Source: Annona cherimola | Taxonomy: Eukaryota; Streptophyta; Magnoliopsida; Magnoliales; Annonaceae | Reading direction: 5' to 3' | Length of the DNA: 64,000 bases | NCBI GenBank assembly: GCA_030490835.1 | Contig: CM059971.1 | Span: forward strand, 25,103,817 to 25,167,816 | Shown: positions 1 to 11,224 of the stretch, one piece after another | How positions within the stretch are numbered: the stretch's first letter is position 1 | Layout of the letters: the number at the start of each line of letters is the position of its first letter | Notes under the pieces: model-generated | Told to the model about the DNA's origin: nothing | Databases searched by the model: none | Seen by the model: the letters and a program-made list of their open reading frames with translations, nothing else | Position numbers and translations under genes: made by a program

Positions 1-221
1 TTGAAGCCTGAAACACTTGTGGCTTTAATTGATCATTACTTCACGCAGCCTAGCTTCTAGCACTATGTTCTAGGCAGAGAAAAACGGACTATATACCTCA
101 TTTTCTTTTGTTTCAATTATTATTCATATTTTTTTAGTTTTTCTATCTAATCGTTTATTAACCATTCATCTCTATATTTAATAATTTATTGATTTTTCAT
201 CATATTACCTTTTGAATTTAG

Positions 222-642
222 AAAAAAAATACATTAAATCACCATTATTATGTTATATGGCTTAATCTATGTCATTGCGGTAGGTAATACCAAAATTTCT
301 TCAAAGGCTGAATACAGAACTGAATCAACTGATCGCTTCTTGTTTAACTAGTGAGGTTTTGGTCCACCACAATCTCGTTTAACTAGTGAGGTTTTGATCG
401 ACCAGACTTTATTTGTAATATACATGTAAATGTAAAACTTTTCATCCAATCCTTTAAAATACATTCAATCACTACTATTATTTTATATGGCTTAATCTAT
501 CCTATCATTGCTGTGGATAATATCAAAATTTTATCAAATGCTGAATATTGAACTGAATCAACTGATGGCTTGAAGTTGGACTTGTCTGGCTTTGATCGAC
601 CATACTTTATTTGTAATATGCAAATGTAAAATTTTTTTAATC
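222..642. repeat. Imperfect tandem duplication, period about 230 bases
   Basis: Two diverged copies of one segment follow each other. Landmarks such as TATATGGCTTAATCTAT (near 254 and 484) and ACTTTATTTGTAATAT (near 405 and 605) recur in the same order. Copy 1 has an extra 35-base duplication of GTTTAACTAGTGAGGTTTTG (342 and 377). No coding potential was seen. Confidence 0.75.
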
Positions 643-1067
643 CAATTTTCCTATATTATCTGGCCAAATTTTAGTCCCCATATCGCTCATTCTTTAAAAA
701 AAATACTATTAAAACTAAATTTTAAATTACAATTATCATAAGATATTTAATTAAAATAATTTTAAAATATAAATTTTTCAAAAAAAACTAAAATGTCTCA
801 AATATTTTTTAACCGCACTTATAGTTTAATTTCAATCCGAAACAGACACAATGTTCTTTGAACTGGTTTATTATGAACTCGAAATTCTAAAAATAAAGTA
901 GGATTAAAGCTATGGGTCTAGTTTTTATAATTAAAGTAAGGTAAGGTACCCTAACCAAGGGGAGGTATCATACCAAGTTGAACAGGTTAAAGTCTAATCT
1001 AAATTCTAACCTATTTAAAAGATCTCAACTTTAATACATTTCTTAAACCATTTAAGAAACCTTAGTG

Positions 1068-1215
1068 TTGCCACTAAGGATGATGTTCTAGTGATAACAT
1101 CTTGGGTTTTCATTATGTGGTGCTGGTTTGAATCGTAGTCCCATCTGCTATGCGAGTATTCATTGCCCCCCCCCAAATGTGTGAGTGTTTATAAATGTAC
1201 TATCTAAGTGCAAGG
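1068..1215 (+). mobile_element. Possible tRNA-derived SINE fragment
   Basis: GATGTTCTAGTGATAACATC resembles a degenerate pol III A box and GGTTTGAATCG, 40-50 bases on, a B box. A C-run follows at 1167-1176. No poly(A) tail or target duplication was recognised, so this is tentative. Confidence 0.3.
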
Positions 1216-1329
1216 GTATTTATAAAAGAATTCCTCCATGGTGTGAGGGTTATGATGGGCCTGATTGTAATGTCCGTTATTGCAGTATATAGCTACCAAT
1301 CAAAAAACCTCAACTCTAACCCATTTACT

Positions 1330-1845
1330 CATTTAATAAACGAATTTGTAGGTTGCGTGAGAAAACAAGGGAAGAGATGCAGAGATAGGAGAAAGAGAAA
1401 AGGACATAGGGAGTGTTGCAATAGAAAGTAAGGGAAACAAGGAGAGATCAAAAGAGTTGTGAATAACCTGATGGAGAAGGAAAGAGAGGGAGAAACAAGA
1501 ATAGAGAGGAGGGTATAGTCAAATGGAGATGGAGAGATAGAGAAAAGGAGATTGTCAAATGGAAAGAGAGGGGGGGAGAGAGTGAGGGGGATGGTTGGAT
1601 GGAGAAGGAAGGGGGAGACACAGAATAGGAAAACACGGATGACCAAAGAAGCAACATGAGAGAGGAAAATAGGAAGAGAGGGAATGAGGGGCAATATGAG
1701 ATGGACAAGAAGAAGAGGGAGAGTTAAGAAGAGAGAAGAAGGGAAGATAGAGGAAAGAAGTTTATTGACAGTGGCAAGGATCACTTGAAGGTAAGTAATG
1801 GCAATACTACAACAGGAAAAATGAGGGAGATAGAAGGAAAAGAAT
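1330..1845 (+). repeat. Long purine-rich (GA) tract
   Basis: About 500 bases in which the plus strand is nearly all A and G, with repeated AGAGAGG, GGAGAA and GGGAGA blocks and few pyrimidine interruptions. The minus strand lacks stops in one frame over most of it, giving a 182-codon low-complexity S/L/F/P reading frame that is a composition artefact. It lies inside the tentative hAT-like element. Confidence 0.8.
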
Positions 1846-2221
1846 TGAAATTTAAGGTTTAACATAACATTTAGCAAGTGATAAATGGGTTAATGGATTA
1901 AATAGGTTAAATGAGTTACTAAACAGATTGATGGGTTATAAAATTCTAATCATGATCCATTTAATTATTTAAATAATTAAAAAAATTGGTAGATCATAAA
2001 CTATGTATTTAAATATTTTCACCCATATCCATATATAGATATTGGACAGACGAGTTGATAGGTTGATTATGACCATTAACACTCTTCATTCATATTTTTA
2101 AGAGTTGTACCATGGATGTATATAATTCACAACAAATGCAAATATATGGAGTTTTTATATATTTTTTAACATTATATATTGTAAAGGCTTTGATTAAATT
2201 AATAATTTATTTTTAGACTAA

Positions 2222-2499
2222 GGGATGTTTGTTTACACCCAAAACATTTCAAACTAAAATTTTTTAATCTAAAACTTTTTACTTTCCACAATTATTCTAT
2301 TTTTTAATTATTTTTCACTCCTTCTCATGTAACTACCTTATTTTTCAATCATTTCTACATACCTTCTCATACATCTAACCTATCTATTTTAGCTTTATTC
2401 TCTTTATTCCTCATCATTACCTCTATCATATTACATTATTTTTTCTTATTTTAAAAACTTTTACGCTAAAAAATTTTTATCATGTCCCAAACACACCCT
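2222..2499 (-). mobile_element. Tourist-like MITE (family A), complete
   Basis: The 278-base element runs from GGGATGTTTG to CAAACACACCCT between TAA direct repeats (2219-2221 and 2500-2502). In this orientation the body carries family landmarks AATCTAAAACTTTTTAC, CTATTTTTTAATTATTTTTCAC, ACCTATCTATTTTAGCTTTA and ATATTACATTATTTT. Terminal GGGTGTGTTTGG and a 3-base TWA target site fit the PIF/Harbinger (Tourist) superfamily. Confidence 0.8.
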
Positions 2500-2502
2500 T
2501 AA

Positions 2503-3255
2503 ATAAATAGTTTTAAATTAAATATAAGATTTTGATCTAAAGTAAAAGTATTAAAAGTGCAAAATTCAAGGGACTGTAAGTTACGACCATTTACATGGGA
2601 ACAAAGCCCTTTTACTGTAGTGATATTAAAATGATATCATGATATTTAGCTTTGTCTGTATACAAAATTATTTAGTGGTTTTATGTAACATTATCCATTG
2701 TTTCCACTTTTAATGGTTGTTGAGAAATTCACTTCATCAGTTATATTTTGTATTATTCGTTCTACTAAAAAAGCTAATAGAGGACGCCAAACAGCTGAAA
2801 TTCTAAAGTAGGTAAGATTGTCATAACACAAAGTGGAAGGTTTTTACATAATAATAGGGTAAGACAAGTTCAAATAGGTAACTTTCAATCTAGGTGGAGC
2901 TACTAGAGTCAGAAGTGGTAGAATTGTTAGAGAACCTCTATAAATACGTTATGTTCTTTTTATTTTAGAGACGAAATAGTCCTTGAATAATATTCAAGAG
3001 ATTTTTCCTAAATTTTGTGTTTGAGATTTGGTGTTGAAATTTATTTATCAATCTTGAAGGCATAGTCCTGTGCTAGCCTTATTACCTAGCTATATTAAAA
3101 GCCAAGTTTCATCTAATGAAATATATTTATGGGATATATTTGCTCACATATGTATAGTATGAAAAATACTTAGATTTATTCACATATGCATTAGAATGTA
3201 ATAATATTTTATAGAATCATTTTATTCAAATTATAATGATACCTTAGACGAGTTA
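2503..3255. other. Intergenic, no feature recognised
   Basis: AT-rich sequence without a reading frame of interest, RNA gene or clear repeat boundary. Confidence 0.6.
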
Positions 3256-3805
3256 AGGGTGCTTGATATTTGATAAAACTTTTGAAACTTTTAAAAAAAA
3301 AAGTTTTTTAAGATATGTTTGGGAAGTGATTAAACTTTTGAACAAAAAGTTTTTAGTGAAAAAGTTTTTGAATCGGTAGAAAATGATATGATATGATATA
3401 ATAGAGATAATGATGATAAGTAAAAAGAATAAAATTAAAATAGATATGTTAATTATATAAATAGTGGTGGTTGAAAAATAAAGTAATTGTATAAAAAAGA
3501 TTAAATATAGAGTAGTTGTGGAGAATGAAAAGTTTTAAATTTAAAAATTTTAGTTTGATAACTTTTTATTGTAGCCAAACATGCTTCTAGTATAAAACTT
3601 TTTGAAATGTGAGAAGTAATACGATATGATAGGAATAATGATAAGGAGTAAAAGAATAAAATTAAAATAAATAAGATAATAATTGAAAATTGAATGAAAA
3701 ATATGATTATTGTATAGGAAAATACGAAGAAATGAACAGAAAAATGATAGCTATATAGAGTAAAAAGTTTTAGATTAAATAGTTTACAAGAATGCCAACA
3801 CACCC
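3256..3805 (+). mobile_element. Tourist-like MITE (family A), outer copy split by a second copy
   Basis: The copy starts at GGGTGCTTGATATTTG and runs to about 3310. It resumes at about 3587 (TATAAAACTTTTTGAAATGTG) and ends GCCAACACACCC at 3805. The interruption is another family A copy in the same orientation, so this one is older. Confidence 0.65.
3311..3586 (+). mobile_element. Tourist-like MITE (family A), inner copy
   Basis: Begins GATATGTTTGGGAAGTGATT and ends GTAGCCAAACATGC, with the family body (ATGATATGATATAATAGAG, AAAATAGATATGTTAATTATA, GAATGAAAAGTTTTAAATT). It is inserted within the outer copy. Flanking TTA and CTA make only an imperfect 3-base duplication. Confidence 0.65.
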
Positions 3806-4520
3806 TGGATATAAAAAATATGCTTTAAAATTAATTGTTTGTACTCACCTATTGTATTAATTGATTTTACACATTTTAAAATAAAATCATGCGCCATAAT
3901 ATTAGACAAATGATGAGATTTTCGTGAAAGTATAAATGGTGTTGAATACAATTTTAGTAGATTTTCCCTTAACAATCAATTTAAAAAATGGATATGATTA
4001 CATGTGAGAAACGTGAAGCAACTGGACTATCCTGGTCACATCAGATATGATTTTTAAATGCAAACAAACAATTGTAAAAAGGACAAATTAAGCTTCAGGG
4101 AAAGGAACAAAAATGCCAGAAAAAAGTGAAGTGTCATATATATAGTTTCAGTCCACGAGCATGGAAATGAACACGTGTTCTATTTCAGCCTGAATTTATG
4201 CAAAACACAATCATGACTATTATAAAAATGGAAATCTTGATGCCTAGCGAATGCATATTAGCTTGTGAAGCTATCATTAATGCTAACATTGTAATGTTAT
4301 TTTTTCACCTTGTAGAGAAAAGAAAAGTTTCGTATTATTTACTTGTTTTTAAAGTCCTTTCAAACAATATAAGTAAATAGTAGTATTACCATAGAGACAA
4401 TATTTAAAAATAATGCCACCAAAAATTAAAAGTTTATTAGGCCTTGTCGCAAAAGGTTTGACATCAAAAATGACTCATTACTACGTCATTAAAAATAACT
4501 ATCGTATTATTGTTCTAAAC

Positions 4521-4801
4521 CTAAGTTGTTTTTGTGTTCATTTTATCACAAAATATTTCAATCTAGAACTTTTTATCCTCTGTAACTAGTATATTTTTAA
4601 TTGTTTATTCACATTTTCTTCACAACTACCTTATTTTTAATTATTTCTACACAACTATCCATACAACTAACCTATTTATTTTAACTTTATTTTCTTTTTT
4701 TCATTATTATCCCTATCATATAACATTATTTTCTTTTATTTCAAAAATTTTTGCAACCAAAACATTTCATTCAAAATTTTTATTACTTCCCAAACACACC
4801 A
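4521..4801 (-). mobile_element. Tourist-like MITE (family A)
   Basis: Clear family body (AATCTAGAACTTTTTATCC, TTATTTTTAATTATTTCTAC, AACCTATTTATTTTAACTTT) with right terminus CCCAAACACACCA. The left terminus (CTAAGTTGTTTTTGTG) is diverged, so its position is approximate. Confidence 0.65.
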
Positions 4802-6086
4802 TACATCTAATCCTAAGTTTTAGTTACAAAATTATTTACATCACAGTGATTAACGTTTTTTTGCAGAAAAATTAATCGTTGCTAAAAGCTTGGCACAGAG
4901 CTACTTTTTCCTATAATATTGACGATCATATATGGCGCAATACAAGGCCGTTGAATTTTTTTTCCAAATGTATTGTTTTTCCCTAGATATTTCGGTCAAA
5001 TGTGATAATTTATTGAATTCGTGTGATAGTTTGTTTTTATTTTTAAAAATTAATATAAAATACCAAATAAATTTAAAAATTATCATATTTTATCGGAAGG
5101 GATATTCAGTGAGGCCCATAATTTATAAAAAATAAAAAATATTTTATTGGGCACAATATGGGTAACCTCACAAGATACCGATCCTTGTCTTCAATTTAGA
5201 AAATATAATTCTCCAACTCATTATTCTCCGTTAGAATTTAAGTGCAAGGGATTGACATGAGTGTGTGAATGTGTGTATAAGAGATTAAAATCCAGACTTG
5301 AACTTTAGTTTCCATTCAAATAAAAAACATACATCATTCTCTTTTCAATCCTTTTCACCTTTTCCCATATCATATGGATGTCGGCTAGATTGATGTAACA
5401 TCTTATATACTTATCATCGGAAATCATTTAAGCTTCTATTTTTAACATCCATTCCATAGTTGGAATCATACGCTTATAACTACAAGGTTCACTACGACTA
5501 TTGTTGCAGATATGATTGCTAAATCTCGCTTTTATTTTTTACAAAATAAAAGAGAAATCTTTAATTCAAAATTTTTTGATTGCTTATGTTTACAACTCAT
5601 CGGAAGTATATTTTTTTATTTTTCTAAATGAATTTTTTACCTTAAATAGGAGGAGACCATGCACCTACTACAAATAAAAAACACAAGCTTCATCCAATAA
5701 ATTCTAATTCAAACCTAAGATAAATGCCAGGATGTGGCATTTAATTCAAATTTTGATTATAAAACTATGTCATTTTTGTCATTACCCAACTTGCTTTACA
5801 CGTGTGACCGAGTCATTACAACTAATTGTCATTATTCTCCTTGGAAGCACGTGCAACGGTGCAGCCTAGTCATCTTCTCATACGTGTCTCCACATTCCTG
5901 ACAATTTTATCCTTTTCCCGATGTTCTCTGTCCCTTCTCCCCCAGCGTACCACGTCGCCTGGCCTCTTCCAGAGGGTATTTTTGATATTTCGAGAAAATA
6001 CGAGGGGGCATTTTTGTCAAATCGTCTTACCATTTTTATCACTCTTGTCGTTTCCTTGATATTAAAATGGAGCACCGATCTTTTCA
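4802..6086. other. Intergenic; GC-richer island with two ACGTG sites near its end
   Basis: No gene seen. Bases 5790-6085 are less AT-rich than their surroundings and contain ACACGTGT (5799-5806) and GCACGTGC (5848-5855), cores bound by plant bZIP and bHLH factors. No coding start can be tied to them. Short frames here are not convincing. Confidence 0.45.
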
Positions 6087-6382
6087 GACCGGTCAAAAAA
6101 AAAAAAAAATTATTTTTTTTTAAAATAATTTTATAAACTTGTTAATCTAGTTATATTTAATTTATAAACTAAGTTTTATCATTTTTAGATATGTCTATAT
6201 ATTTATTTTGGATTTTTAAATACAGGGGTATTTAAGTCATTTTAAATTAAAAATCCAAAATAAATATATAGATATATCCAAAAATGATAAAACTTGGTTT
6301 ATAAATTAAATATAACTAGATTAACAAGTTTATAAAATTATTTTTCAAAAAAAAATAAAAAAAAAATATTTTTTGACCGGTC
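6087..6382. mobile_element. Foldback (hairpin) element, near-perfect arms
   Basis: Bases 6087-6094 and 6375-6382 are both GACCGGTC, itself a palindrome. Between them about 140 bases of left arm (AAACTTGTTAATCTAGTT, ATTTAATTTATAAACT, TTTATCATTTTTAGATAT) recur as reverse complement on the right with only a few mismatches, around a short asymmetric centre near 6225-6245. No transposase is encoded. It is the best preserved of a family also seen near 8.0, 9.7, 15.1, 24.5, 27.7 and 45.1 kb. Superfamily unassigned; no clear target duplication. Confidence 0.85.
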
Positions 6383-6650
6383 GGAAATCATCATTCGTCG
6401 TTAAAATGTACTAATTTTGTAATAACTTCTAATTATTTTATCATTTATTTAGTTAACAATTGAACGTCATCTGAAAATATTTATTTCTATCCAATTTGAT
6501 GCACTTTAATAAAGTAAAAACTATAGATTTCATTAATAACAGTAATGGTATTTTGAGTATATTTCTGATTTAGATTAAAATTTTGTTAATTCTATATGAA
6601 CATGCTTTAATTTTTCAACCTGGATCAATAAGGATCTTATCAAAATTGAG

Positions 6651-6913
6651 AGTATATTTAGGAAGTGAAAATACTTTTGAATAAAAAGTTGTGTAAAAGT
6701 TTTTGAATGAGAAGAAAATGATGTAATAAAATAAAAATAATGATGATGAGTAAATAGAATAAAGTTAAAATAGATAGGTTATTTGTATAAATAATTATAT
6801 AAAAATAATTGAAAGATAAATTATTGTATATGAAAATATGAAAAAATAATTAAAAATAAGTTGTAAAGAGTGAAAACTTTTAGTTTGAAAAGCTTTTGTG
6901 TTAAACAAACATA
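6651..6913 (+). mobile_element. Tourist-like MITE (family A)
   Basis: AGTATATTTAGGAAGTGAAAA start, family body (AAAATGATGTAATAAAATA, AAAATAGATAGGTTATTTG) and diverged TTAAACAAACATAT end. No clean target duplication. Confidence 0.6.
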
Positions 6914-7203
6914 TCGTGAATTAAAAATTAAAAAAATTCATTATATTTGATATTAGTTGTTTATTTAAGGATATAAATTTCCTCTAAATCAAAAATTTTA
7001 TATTAGTTTTGGAGTTTTTAATTTAGCATCTAAATCTTCTTAAATGTTCAAGAATGATGGAATAAATTATCATAATTTTTCGTAGCTAAGTGACGTTTCA
7101 TAATTTATATGAAAATAAAAGTTATTATATGTAGCCAAAGTTCAATCTTACTAATATTTGATTATACATCAGCCAAGTGTAAATGACTATGAGTAATGTG
7201 AAA

Positions 7204-7451
7204 AATTTTTTATTGGTATATATACACCAAACATCTGATATTACAGTCAAGCACGTTCAATACTCACACAATAGAGTGACTTTTCTATAGATACTTCCAC
7301 ATCGAGTAAGAATTTTTAATAACTACTCACACACATGGGGAATTTAATAAACTCCACAATGAATATGGGAACCTTTAAGCATGGGGGTTTCGAACCCCCA
7401 CCCTCCACCAACAGGGCAATTTGCACCCACATGCCATATAGGCCTGGTGGT
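7204..7451 (-). mobile_element. SINE-type retroposon with 16-base target duplication
   Basis: Flanked by identical copies of TATGAGTAATGTGAAA (7188-7203 and 7452-7467). On the minus strand the element starts ACCACCAGGCCTATATGGC, and GGGGGTTCGAAACCCCC gives a pol III B box inside a short palindrome. The A box (near GGCCTATATGG) is weak. It ends in a short A/T-rich tail. Long direct repeats, internal B box and lack of an ORF indicate a tRNA-related SINE. Confidence 0.7.
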
Positions 7452-7616
7452 TATGAGTAATGTGAAATTTAGTTGCAGGAGATGTGAAATTTTACTGCAA
7501 GCGATATGAAAAATTGCTAGATTTGATCACATGACACTACTTTTAAGTAGTTGAGTATTCACAATTAAATTCATAGATACACCTAAATTTACTTTATAAT
7601 ATATAATATATATTAG

Positions 7617-8396
7617 AGTTTGGCTTCCATGAGAACCTTCTTTTATATAACTCCCTTCACTTCTAATATTTTGATGGTCGGCAGAAAATATATTCTATCT
7701 ATGGTATTTAGTATCATTTATATTATTATGGATACCTTCTCACTTGTTAGTATCACTGTATATGGGCTCCATTTATAATTATGTAAAAATCAACATCATA
7801 AAATAATTTAATATTAAAATCGATTTTTTAAGTTATATTTTTAACATCTAAATCATTCCCTCTTATTTGTTATTTTGTTTAGTATCGCAAATCAATTTTG
7901 CCCCAAAACATACTTTTTTAAAGATTTTTTATTACTTTTCTTAATAAAACTGTTATTTTAGGTCTATTTAATACTTGTATCAAATTTTAGCATTTTTAAA
8001 GAAGCATATATTTTTCTTGAATTCAAATATAAAAATATTTTAGTCATTGAAAAATGACTAAAATACCTCTATGTTTGAAATTCAAAAATATATACATATT
8101 TTAAAAATGATAAAAATTAATATATTTTAAATATAAATAAAACAAAATTATTCCTAAAATTTTTTAAAATATATTTTTTGAGTTGGATGCATGGTTGCTC
8201 CCAAGCATCCAGCTTTATAAAATCATGACACATGAATAAATGATGTTATAAAATATGGTTATATTGTAATGCATATGTTGATGGAACTAAGCATTTTTTT
8301 TCTAATTTGTACATGAATATATCCATTTTTGAGCAAATGTGACCCATGCGCATGTGTGATTTGGATGAAATGAGCTTCTTAACTAAACAAATGATT
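7617..8396 (+). mobile_element. MITE family B copy, split by a hairpin element
   Basis: Left part (about 7617-7860) and right part (about 8225-8396) align with the uninterrupted copy at 60620. Shared landmarks are TATATAACTCC, AATATTTTGATGG, GGGCTCCATTTATAATTATG, AACATCTAAATCATT, then TAAGCATTTTTT, GAATATATCCATTTTTGAG and GATTTGGATGAAA. The terminal inverted repeat GCTTCTATGTAAC is diverged on the left and lost on the right. The interruption is a foldback element. Confidence 0.6.
7925..8215. mobile_element. Foldback element nested in MITE family B
   Basis: Inverted arms centre at about 8055, where GTCATTGAAAAATGAC forms the apex. Outward, TATTTTAGTCATT pairs with AATGACTAAAATA and AAATTTTAGCATTTTTAAA with TTTTAAAAATGATAAAAATT. 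The right side carries GGATGCATGG and AAGCATCCAGCTTTA, resembling ATGCATCCAGCTTCA of the 15-kb copy. Boundaries approximate. Confidence 0.6.
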
Positions 8397-8749
8397 AGAG
8401 ATTTACTAAAAGCACGAACATTTTATGATTGATCATTTTGAAATGTTTGTATCATAAAAGATCCTTAGGATTTCCTCTTGAATCATTAACAGAAGATTCG
8501 TCAACACACATTCTCCTAAACCCACACATACATGATGGTTGCCTAGACTTTAATGCCTTCTTAGATTAGTTAGTAGATTTTTTTTTGTATAAAATGGATG
8601 ACACCCAATGATTGAGATTTATAAAAAAACGAAACTTACTATGTATGCTAAGTGCTCTGGGCAAGGGTTTTAAATGAAAATCAATGCATAAGAGTGTAAA
8701 CAATCCATGGGTTAAAATGAAAGCTAAGCTCAAAGAGATGTATCTTTCC

Positions 8750-9030
8750 AAATATTATCAAACTTAATTGTTCCAACAATTGGTTAACTTGAAACAAGGA
8801 TCATTAAGCATAATCAATTATCTTAACAAATTTTAATATTTAAAAAATGAAATATAGAGTAAAGAAAAATCTAGGTTACATAAACCAATTTCATCAATGG
8901 CCTTAAAACAAAAATCATCGTTGAAAGTACATTCAGTTATTTCTATGAAAGAAACATATTTTAAAGCTCTAGATTTGGAAAATTTTAGAAAGATTTTCAC
9001 TAATGAATGTTTAATTTCAGAAATTGGATG
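8750..9030 (+). pseudogene. Ty3/gypsy gag remnant
   Basis: Across frameshifts the plus strand reads NLKQGSLSIINYLNKF, then FINGLKTKII, then KETYFKALDLENF. This follows the order of the conserved capsid core of plant Ty3/gypsy Gag (LRQG...V..Y...F, then Y..GL...I, then ...AL..E). It lies upstream and on the same strand as the pol remnant at 10.3-12.5 kb, so both are probably one element. Stops and frameshifts rule out function. Identification is by motif order only. Confidence 0.5.
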
Positions 9031-9297
9031 GATAAATTCTAATCTAGTATATTCTTGAGGACTAACTAAACTACTATACTGGTAATACACAAATATAAAC
9101 AAATAACTCATTTTTTCGACTTGATGTTATTGGTAAATGAGTTCATGGTACATATTTTTGCTGGGAAGAATAAGGGTCATTTTGCATCATAATATCTTTA
9201 GTACACCCTCATAATCACTCATATAAAAGGTCGTGAAGACATTATAATTAATCAAGCTATGACTTTTTGAGGAATCATCATATTGTGAACTTAATGG

Positions 9298-9332
9298 GAA
9301 ATAGCTTATGATGATGATGATGATGATGATCG
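9298..9332 (+). mobile_element. Tiny LINE 3'-end insertion or microsatellite with direct repeats
   Basis: GAAATAGCTTATG followed by ATG repeats lies between TATTGTGAACTTAATGG (9281-9297) and TATTGTGAACTTGATGG (9333-9349), a 16/17 match. The insert resembles the 3' end of the LINE at 63.6 kb (GGGAAATGACTTATGATG). This fits an extremely 5'-truncated LINE copy. Replication slippage is the alternative. Confidence 0.45.
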
Positions 9333-9596
9333 TATTGTGAACTTGATGGAGATAATATTGATGAGGATCCTTGATTAGGCATAGCATATTGCATTTCGAC
9401 CACTTCTCCTTCAAATGATTATTGGAAACATATAAACGTATTTCATCCATTATTTAAAAGTGGGAATACAATATGTAAGATTATTATAAATGAAAGGAGT
9501 TCCATGAATGTAATTGCTAAATTAAATATAACTAAATCGAAATTGAAAATTGAACCATATATCTATCCTATTGTATAATATAAGCAGACAAAACTG

Positions 9597-9966
9597 GAGA
9601 ATGTTTTAATGCAACATGCAGCTGAAAAACCCATTGATTGTTATTTTTTAAATTTTCTTTTATAAAACTCTTAGTCTAGGCATATTTAATCTATAAACCA
9701 GATTTTACTATTTTTAAAAAATGCATATCTATTTTATAATTTTGAAGAATAGGGGGATTTTGGTACTTTTTAAATCACTAAGCTACCATTATTTTTGAAA
9801 ATCAAATATATATATAAACATTTTCAAAAATAGTAAAACTCAAGTTATAGAAAAAATACACCTAAATTAAAAGTTTTATAAAAAAGATTTTCATAAAAAT
9901 AAAAATGGGATTTCCAGCCAGATGCATTGAAATTTCAATACATCCAATTGCATTGAAACAAACCTC
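9597..9966. mobile_element. Foldback element nested between gypsy gag and pol
   Basis: Left end GAGAATGTTTTAATGCA mirrors right end TGCATTGAAACAAACCTC. Inside, CAGCTGAAAAACCCA mirrors TGGGATTTCCAGCC, and the family core (TCTAGGCATATTTAATC, ACCAGATTTTACTATTTTT) mirrors AAAATAGTAAAACTC and AAAATACACCTAAATT. It separates the gag and RT parts of the Ty3/gypsy remnant and so is probably younger. No convincing target duplication. Confidence 0.7.
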
Positions 9967-10334
9967 AACAAATTTATACTGCTTATTAATGGAATGTGTT
10001 TGGTTCTAATATCGATGAATGATTATTCTAAACATGTTTAGTATGGCATGTTGCCGTGGGTATATGATTTTAAAAAAATTTGTTATGAACAACCAAACGC
10101 CTATTTTATCAAACACAATGACAATTTTATACTTTTGAAGCTAATTATCTCTAAAGAAAGTACTATATCTCACAAAGAGTCTACAATAGATTTATTTAAA
10201 AGATAGTCGTCGTATATTCTTACTAAGAAATAATTTTTTAAAAAAAAGTTAAGAAGGTTAAAAGTTTGAAGTCATTCTAGATAAAACTATAATTCTTCTA
10301 GTGTCTATTGTTAAATTACCAAAAATTCAAACAT

Positions 10335-11190
10335 TAATAAAAGAATTCAAAAATGTGACTCTGGAAGAATTACCAAATGTGCTTCCACCTATAAGGGATA
10401 TTCAACATATTATTGATCTGATATCAAGATCTAAATTACCATATTTGCTTTATTTTTCACAGAAATCATGTTAATCATGTTAAACTAAAAGATAAATAAT
10501 TGAATTATTTGATGAGGAGTTTATTCATGAAAGTCTTAGCCCATGTCCTATATTAGATCTCTTAACCTTACAAAGGATGGATCTTCAAGAATGTTTGTTG
10601 TGATCAACAAAATTATCATAATGTATAGATTTTCTACACCAAGACTATGATTAGAGCAGAATAGTTCTCTAAGATGAATCTTAGAAGTGGACATCACCAA
10701 ATTCAAATTAGAACAAGAAATGAATGGAAAATCGCCTTTAAAACTCAAGATGATTTATTTAAATGGATGGTTTGCCTTTTAGATTATCAACACCCAAAGT
10801 ACATTCACGAAGCTCAAAAAAATAGATATTTCAAGCATTCATTGAAAAGTTTCTAATTGTCTATTTTGATGATATTCTCGTTTATAGTTATTCTAAGAAA
10901 GAATACTTGAGGCATGTAAAAAGTTCTTGAGACACTCATATTTGAAAGGCTTTTTGTGAATCCAATAGATATTACTTTTTTAAAAATCAAGTGACCATCA
11001 TAGGATTAGTGTTATCAACTCATAAAATTTATATGAATTTCTTAAAGGTAAATGTCAGTAAAGAATAACCGGTGCCCATATATGTTTCTAAGATACTATT
11101 TCTCATAGCGGCATTTTATAAGCACTCTATTTGAGGATTTATCCATCATAAATTGATTGGAATGAAAAAAAATTTAGTGGTCAACTTCTT
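10335..11190 (+). pseudogene. Ty3/gypsy reverse transcriptase remnant
   Basis: Successive plus-strand motifs match plant Ty3/gypsy Pol: LPPIRDIQHIIDL near 10380-10425, then HESLSPCPI and LTKDGSSRMFVV before 10600, then MNLRSGHHQIQIRTRNEWK with IAFKTQDDLFKWMV (10674-10775), the catalytic VYFDDILVYS (from about 10858) and the HV-K-L helix after it. The YFDD active-site quartet is intact, but several frameshifts and stops break the frame. Without its LTRs the element cannot be assigned to a lineage here. Confidence 0.85.
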
Positions 11191-11224
11191 TGTCTATGGC
11201 ATTTAAAGAGATTTAAATGCTGAA

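Larger units (their letters stand above)
951..2085 (-). mobile_element. Degraded hAT-like non-autonomous element (tentative)
   Basis: The right end, reverse complemented, reads GAGTGTTAATGGTCATAATC, close to the start of the better preserved hAT element at 33621. Internal text rich in variants of GGGTTAATGG and AACCCATTTA is shared with it. The left end (AGGGGAGGTATCATACC) is only a plausible partner, and no matching 8-base target duplication was found. It encloses a SINE-like stretch and a purine-rich tract. Confidence 0.35.

Noticed and set aside
1329..1877. 182-codon minus-strand reading frame
   Set aside because: It is the pyrimidine strand of the purine tract; absence of stops follows from composition.
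8833..9111. 92-codon minus-strand frame
   Set aside because: It is the antisense of the gypsy gag remnant.
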